A stretch of 64,000 nucleotides of DNA from Chloroflexota bacterium (GTDB taxonomy: Bacteria; Chloroflexota; Anaerolineae; CG2-30-64-16), in assembly GCA_026389845.1 (NCBI GenBank), contig JAPLHB010000054.1, forward strand, positions 1 through 64,000, given 5' to 3'. This document shows, piece by piece, positions 60,004-64,000 of the stretch. The notes beneath the pieces are model-generated. The model searched no databases, was not told where the DNA came from, and saw only the letters and a program-made list of their open reading frames with translations. Made by a program: the position numbers and the translations under genes. The stretch's first letter is position 1; the number at the start of each line of letters is the position of its first letter.

Positions 60004-62052
60004 ATGACAGACCTGGGTTATATCGCGTTGATCTTAGCGTTGGTCTTGGCGCTGTATGGTACAGTCGTTTCCGTCCTGGGTGGGCGGCGCAATCTGCCGG
60101 AGCTGGTCGCCAGCGGGCGGAACGCCGTCTACGTGGTCAGCGGCCTGGTGGTGCTGGCCGCGGGGCTGCTGTGGTACGCGCTGTTCACCGATCAGTTCCA
60201 GCTCGAATACGTCGTCACGCACACCGAGCGCAGCCTGCCGACCCTCTTCAAGTTCTCGGCGCTGTGGGGTGGACAGGCCGGCTCCCTCACCTTCTGGACG
60301 CTGCTCCTGTGCGGCTATGCAGTGGCGGCCACCTGGTTCTTCCGCAAGCAGCAACCGAGCCAGAAGCCCTACGTCAACGCCGTGCTCCTGCTGAGCATCG
60401 CTTTCTTCGCGTCGGTGGTGCTGTTCGCAGCCAATCCTTTCGAGCGACTGTGGCGCACCGCGGCGGGCCAGGTGGTCACGTCGGTGTTTCAGCCGGGTGG
60501 AGCAACCCCGCTCATCCCCGCCGACGGCCAGGGGTTGAATCCGCAGCTCCAGAACTACTGGATGGTGATTCACCCGATCGGCCTCTACCTGGGCTTCATC
60601 GGTATGACCGTACCGTTCGCCTACGCGGTCGCCGCGCTGGTGACGGGCCAACTCGGCAACACCTGGATCACGCTGATGCGCAAGTGGGCGCTGGTGCCGT
60701 GGCTCTTCCTCACGCTGGGCATCCTGCTCGGTTCGCAGTGGGCCTACGTCGAGCTGGGCTGGGGCGGCTATTGGGCGTGGGATCCGGTGGAGAACGCCTC
60801 GTTCCTGCCCTGGCTCACTGCCACCGCCTTCATCCACAGCATGATGATCCAGGAGCGTCGCGGGATGCTCAAGGTCTGGAACATGGCGCTGATCGGGATC
60901 ACGTGGGAGTTGACCCTCTTCGGTACCTTCCTGACCCGTAGCGGCGTGGTGGAGTCGGTACATGCGTTCGCTCTCTCACCCATCGGCCCGATGTTCGCGC
61001 TCTTCATCACCGCCACATCGCTTGGCTTCCTGGGGCTGATGGTCTGGCGCCGGCAGGCATTGCACGGGGATAACGAGCTGGACGCCGTGCTTTCCCGCGA
61101 AACCAGCTTCCTGACGCAAAACGTCACCTTCCTGCTGATCATGTTTGCTACGCTGCTGGGCACCCTGTTTCGGCCCATCTCCGAATGGGTCACGGGCAAC
61201 AAGATTTCGCTCAACGCGCCCTACTTCCAGAAGGTCAACGGCCCGATCTTCCTGTTCTTGCTCGTGCTGATGGGGGTTGCGCCGTTGTTGGCCTGGCGGC
61301 GGTCGAGGCCAGAGACGCTCCGGCGCAACTTCGCCATCCCCGTCGCGGTCGGACTGCTCATCGTCCCGCTCGCGTATCTCCTGGGCAACCGGAGCGCGGG
61401 AGGCTTCGTCGGCTTTGCGGTGCTGGCATTCGTGTTCGCCGGCATCGTACAGGAGTACGTGCGCGGGGTGCGGGCGCGACGCCAGGCCACGGGCGAGCCG
61501 CTCCCCGCAGCGCTGTTCAACCTGGTCAAGCGCAACGGCCGGCGTTATGGCGGCTACATCGTCCACGTGGGCATCCTGTTGATCGCCCTGGGCATCATCG
61601 GTAACGAGTTCTACCAGTCGGAGGGGCAGGCCAATCTGAAGCAAGGCGAGAGCGTCACCGTCGCCAATTACACCCTCACCTATCGTAAGCTCGAGGCGTC
61701 GCAGGGGCCAAACTACACCGAATACACTGCCATGCTGGACATGACCCGCAATGGCCAGCCGGCCGGCCAAGTCCTGCCAAAGAAGAACGTCTACGACAAA
61801 AACCAAGAGCAACCGATGACCGAAGTAGGTCTGCGCCCCGGCCTGATCGAGGATGTCTACGTGGTGCTGGCCGGCTTCGAGGGCATGGGGACCACGGTCT
61901 CGTTGAAGGTCTTCATCAACCCGCTCATGTCGTGGATGTGGGTCGGCGGCCTCGTCATCGTCCTGGGGGTGCTGGTCTCCGCCTGGCCGCGCAAGAAGCC
62001 GGTAGCAACCGAGGTACGAGTGACCGTGCCAAAGGCCGCGCAGACGGCGTAG
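60004..62052 (+). CDS. ccmF: Haem lyase subunit CcmF
   Basis: 682 residues with about 15 membrane segments; ATG 60004 with GGAG six bases upstream. The haem-handling tryptophan-rich motif is WGGYWAWDPVENASFLPWL, and FKFSALWGGQAGSLTFW, MMIQERRGMLKVWNM, FLTRSGVVESVHAFA are all standard CcmF segments. A long periplasmic loop precedes the last helix. CcmF joins haem to apocytochrome c with CcmH. CcmA-E are not in the window. The histidine and tryptophan positions look intact. Confidence 0.96.
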   Translation: MTDLGYIALILALVLALYGTVVSVLGGRRNLPELVASGRNAVYVVSGLVVLAAGLLWYALFTDQFQLEYVVTHTERSLPTLFKFSALWGGQAGSLTFWTLLLCGYAVAATWFFRKQQPSQKPYVNAVLLLSIAFFASVVLFAANPFERLWRTAAGQVVTSVFQPGGATPLIPADGQGLNPQLQNYWMVIHPIGLYLGFIGMTVPFAYAVAALVTGQLGNTWITLMRKWALVPWLFLTLGILLGSQWAYVELGWGGYWAWDPVENASFLPWLTATAFIHSMMIQERRGMLKVWNMALIGITWELTLFGTFLTRSGVVESVHAFALSPIGPMFALFITATSLGFLGLMVWRRQALHGDNELDAVLSRETSFLTQNVTFLLIMFATLLGTLFRPISEWVTGNKISLNAPYFQKVNGPIFLFLLVLMGVAPLLAWRRSRPETLRRNFAIPVAVGLLIVPLAYLLGNRSAGGFVGFAVLAFVFAGIVQEYVRGVRARRQATGEPLPAALFNLVKRNGRRYGGYIVHVGILLIALGIIGNEFYQSEGQANLKQGESVTVANYTLTYRKLEASQGPNYTEYTAMLDMTRNGQPAGQVLPKKNVYDKNQEQPMTEVGLRPGLIEDVYVVLAGFEGMGTTVSLKVFINPLMSWMWVGGLVIVLGVLVSAWPRKKPVATEVRVTVPKAAQTA

Positions 62053-62073
62053 GCGGAGATTGGGTATTGGATA

Positions 62074-62212
62074 TTAGCTGTCACCCTGAGCGGGTTGACC
62101 CCGTGCGGTGTGTTGCGGCGAAAATCCAGCGAAGGGTCTCGGTGCAGCGTGAGATGCTTCGCTGGAATCACGTCGCCGCGAACGTTGACTCGTTGACCCG
62201 CTCAGCATGACA
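62074..62212. repeat. Dispersed element with inverted ends, copy 7 (short form)
   Basis: GCTGTCACCCTGAGCGGGTT at the left and GACCCGCTCAGCATGACA at the right are inverted; GAATCCAGCGAAGGGTCTC-like (AAATCCAGCGAAGGGTCTC) lies inside. It fills the gap between ccmF and the CcmI-like gene. Confidence 0.75.
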
Positions 62213-62241
62213 AGTGTACGCAACACGCAACAGGAACCCAC

Positions 62242-62781
62242 ATGTTCATCGTTCTCGCCATTCTACTCTCCGCGGCGGCGCTGATCGGCGTCGCCTATCC
62301 GATCATCGCCAGGACACGCGATGCGAAGAGCGTGACCAGCACAACCCAAGAAACACTGGATGAGTTGCTGGCGCGGCGCGACGCCGCGTTCCAGGCCTTG
62401 CGCGACCTGAGTTTCGACCACCGCGTCGGCAAGATCACCGACGAGGATTTCGTCGCGTTCGAGGCCAACCTGAAGCAGGTCGCGGCCGACGCGCTGCAAG
62501 CCCTGGATGAATGGGAAAAGGAGGCGGATGGGGGATTGGAGCGGGCGGTCGAGGCTGAGATAGCCGCCCGCCGCGCCGCGTTGAGCGGCGGCGGCCACAC
62601 CTGCCCCAAGTGCGGCCGACCGGCCACACCCGAGGATAAATTCTGCGCATCCTGCGGCGCCTCGCTGCCTGCGGCCGTCCCCGTCGCTAAGCTCTGCCCC
62701 CAGTGCGGCCGGCCGTTCGAGGCGGGCGATCGCTTCTGCGCGGGGTGCGGATGGAGTCTTATGGCAACAGCCGCAGACTGA
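62242..62781 (+). CDS. CcmI/CycH-like membrane protein with two zinc ribbons
   Basis: 179 residues; ATG 62242 with AGGAA upstream. One N-terminal membrane helix, then a helical segment RRDAAFQALRDLSFDHRVGKITDEDF that resembles the start of CcmI/CycH, then a coiled coil, and finally two zinc ribbons, CPKCGRPATPEDKFCASCG and CPQCGRPFEAGDRFCAGCG. The TPR part of classical CcmI is absent. Its place directly after ccmF suggests a role in apocytochrome handling. The 3' end overlaps the convergent anti-sigma gene by 23 bases. Confidence 0.7.
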   Translation: MFIVLAILLSAAALIGVAYPIIARTRDAKSVTSTTQETLDELLARRDAAFQALRDLSFDHRVGKITDEDFVAFEANLKQVAADALQALDEWEKEADGGLERAVEAEIAARRAALSGGGHTCPKCGRPATPEDKFCASCGASLPAAVPVAKLCPQCGRPFEAGDRFCAGCGWSLMATAAD

Positions 62782-63481
62782 ACGCCTCGGATGACGATTG
62801 CGAGAGCGCGGCCAGCGGCAGGGGGCCGAACTCGGCGTCGCCGTCCGCGCTGAGTTGTCGCTGCCACACCTGACCGCCCCAGGTCAGCTCGGCTGCGCGG
62901 GGCATCGGCTTGCCGATGGCGAGCAGCGCCAGGGTGTAACGTGCGTCATCGCCGGGGAGCAGCCGGGCGTAGACCCGTACAGTTACCTCACCCGTGCCCG
63001 GATCACCGAGATACGACAGGAGCAACGTATCGCGACGAGGCGGCTCTGGCACGCGGCGACCGGCCGCGGATGTGCCAAGGGCCTGGAGACTTCGCTGAAG
63101 ATAAGCCGGGGAGAAAACGAACAGCAACACCGGCCGGGACAGAATCGGCGTGGCCTCGATGACGACGCGCCAGGGCGCGGCGGATGGCGGGGAGGTCGCG
63201 ATCCGCAGCGGCGGCAACGCCTCCAACTTACCCGCGGCCTCGGCCGCCAGCATTTCGAGCAGGCTGTCGTGCTCGGCGCGGCAGTCGGTGCAGACTTGCA
63301 TGTGCTGCCACGCGCGGGGATGGCGAGACCGCACGTCCAGGCCGGTCAACTCGTCGTGGACAAACAAATCAAGATGTTGAATCATGGCATCACATTCTCC
63401 CCGCGGCAGCCGGGGAGCTTCGACCATGTCTCGCCACATTGCGTCTAGGACAGCCGCAAGCCTGTCGAACGGTTGGGCCAT
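62759..63481 (-). CDS. Putative anti-sigma factor with zinc-finger-like N-terminal domain
   Basis: 240 residues. Residues about 30-80 contain a His/Cys cluster (HLDLFVHDELTGLD, WQHMQVCTDCRAEHDSLL), with CxxC preceded by His, like the zf-HC2 anti-sigma domain. The C-terminal part (about 95-240) is a soluble beta-rich region, and no membrane helix is evident. Its ATG overlaps the TAA of the upstream sigma factor gene (TAATG), so the two are translationally coupled, as sigma/anti-sigma pairs usually are. The partner assignment is inference. Confidence 0.72.
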   Translation of the reverse strand: MAQPFDRLAAVLDAMWRDMVEAPRLPRGECDAMIQHLDLFVHDELTGLDVRSRHPRAWQHMQVCTDCRAEHDSLLEMLAAEAAGKLEALPPLRIATSPPSAAPWRVVIEATPILSRPVLLFVFSPAYLQRSLQALGTSAAGRRVPEPPRRDTLLLSYLGDPGTGEVTVRVYARLLPGDDARYTLALLAIGKPMPRAAELTWGGQVWQRQLSADGDAEFGPLPLAALSQSSSEAFSLRLLP

Positions 63482-64000
63482 TAAGGCGCTCCTCCCTGGT
63501 CATCGCTGTGGCCGGGGGGACGGGATCGGTGTCCTTCCTCTCTTAGCATTAAGAGGGCACTCCTCAGTCCCAATCTTTCATTTTGTAGCGCGATTTTACG
63601 CAGTTTTTCGATACCGCGGAAACGCAGGACGTAGACGTAGCCCACCCTCTCGCCGATGTGTGCGGCGATCTCATCGGCGGGCCACTGCTCCAGATACCAG
63701 AGGCGAAGCACTTCGGCCAGCCGGTCGTCCAGGAGGTCCAACGCCTGGAGCAACGCCTCGCGGTTGATCGTCTGTTCCAGCCAGAGGTCGAACATCGTAT
63801 CTGCAAACCGGTCGCCGACCGTTGTCGCGTCTGGCGGCCTGCCGATGGGCCGGTCGAGCGATTCCGGAAAGCGACGCTCGCTCACCCGCCGCTTACGCAA
63901 CGCCTCATGCAGCCGGTAGTTGAGCGCGCGCGCCGACCAACGGTCGAACGGCACGTCGAACGGATAGGGGTGCGACTGGAGCCAGAGCCACAGATCGGCA
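63481..64000 (-). CDS. Sigma-70-family (ECF-like) RNA polymerase sigma factor, 5' end cut by window
   Basis: 173 codons are visible and the frame is open at base 64000. The left-hand residues DLWLWLQSHPYPFDVPFDRW resemble the region 2 stretch of sigma factors that contacts core and -10 DNA; the segment NREALLQALDLLDDRLAEVL to WPADEIAAHIGERVGYVYVLRFRGIEKLR is region 4 with its helix-turn-helix. It directs polymerase to a small regulon, held off by the downstream anti-sigma protein. The true start lies beyond the window. Confidence 0.85.
   Translation of the reverse strand, partial: ADLWLWLQSHPYPFDVPFDRWSARALNYRLHEALRKRRVSERRFPESLDRPIGRPPDATTVGDRFADTMFDLWLEQTINREALLQALDLLDDRLAEVLRLWYLEQWPADEIAAHIGERVGYVYVLRFRGIEKLRKIALQNERLGLRSALLMLREEGHRSRPPGHSDDQGGAP

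Overview
This is a high-G+C (about two thirds by eye) bacterial chromosome segment with no rRNA, tRNA, phage or transposase gene that I could see. The gene set suggests a member of the Chloroflexota (Anaerolineae/Caldilineae-like). It includes a serine hydroxymethyltransferase-GcvT fusion, very long secreted beta-helix/NHL proteins ending in a YLPLV-type tail, LysM-rich L,D-transpeptidases with Pro/Thr linkers, a response-regulator/CpaF fusion, an effector-associated STAND ATPase and many dispersed palindromic repeats. The taxonomic call is inference; no marker gene was compared.

Layout. 1-12.8 kb: an eleven-gene minus-strand carbohydrate cluster behind a ROK-type regulator with a clear promoter and a palindromic operator candidate. 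It holds a FucI-like isomerase, an ABC sugar importer, a transaldolase/F6P-aldolase-like enzyme, a lipoprotein, a YeiH-type exporter, a Gfo/Idh/MocA dehydrogenase, an MFS carrier and a UxaA/SuyAB-family dehydratase or lyase cut by the window edge. The combination fits a rare or acidic sugar and, speculatively, a sulfosugar. 13-23.5 kb: accessory genes, namely two ABC-2 exporters, a PHP-domain protein, a low-G+C aminoglycoside-phosphotransferase-like gene, a diiron-type protein, and a small island in which dinD lies between a broken and an intact copy of one acetyltransferase gene. 23.9-33 kb: a 1909-residue secreted protein, then an AAA+ ATPase coupled to a receiver-CpaF fusion. 33-44 kb: HAD hydrolase, GlyA-GcvT fusion, STAND NTPase, and an hsp20-lon operon. 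44-54 kb: a leaderless cyclodeaminase, a large membrane protein, lysine 6-aminotransferase, an MBL hydrolase, a structured RNA that looks like 6S RNA behind aspS, a sugar-nucleotide epimerase and an L,D-transpeptidase. 54-64 kb: a GAF sensor divergent from a response-regulator cyclase, a cytochrome c maturation cluster (ccmH, TlpA-type thioredoxin, ccmF, CcmI-like), and an anti-sigma/sigma factor pair running off the right edge.

The most unusual feature is the repeat content. At least seventeen places carry degenerate short tandem repeats with a period of 7-8 bases. The unit differs from place to place, but in eight of them the array is followed by its own inverted complement, so the locus could fold into a long hairpin. 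Other families include a roughly 250-bp element with terminal inverted repeats, a GGGGCGGGTTTCC-flanked palindrome, and GTGCCAGGCAC hairpins. Several repeats lie inside open reading frames without breaking them.
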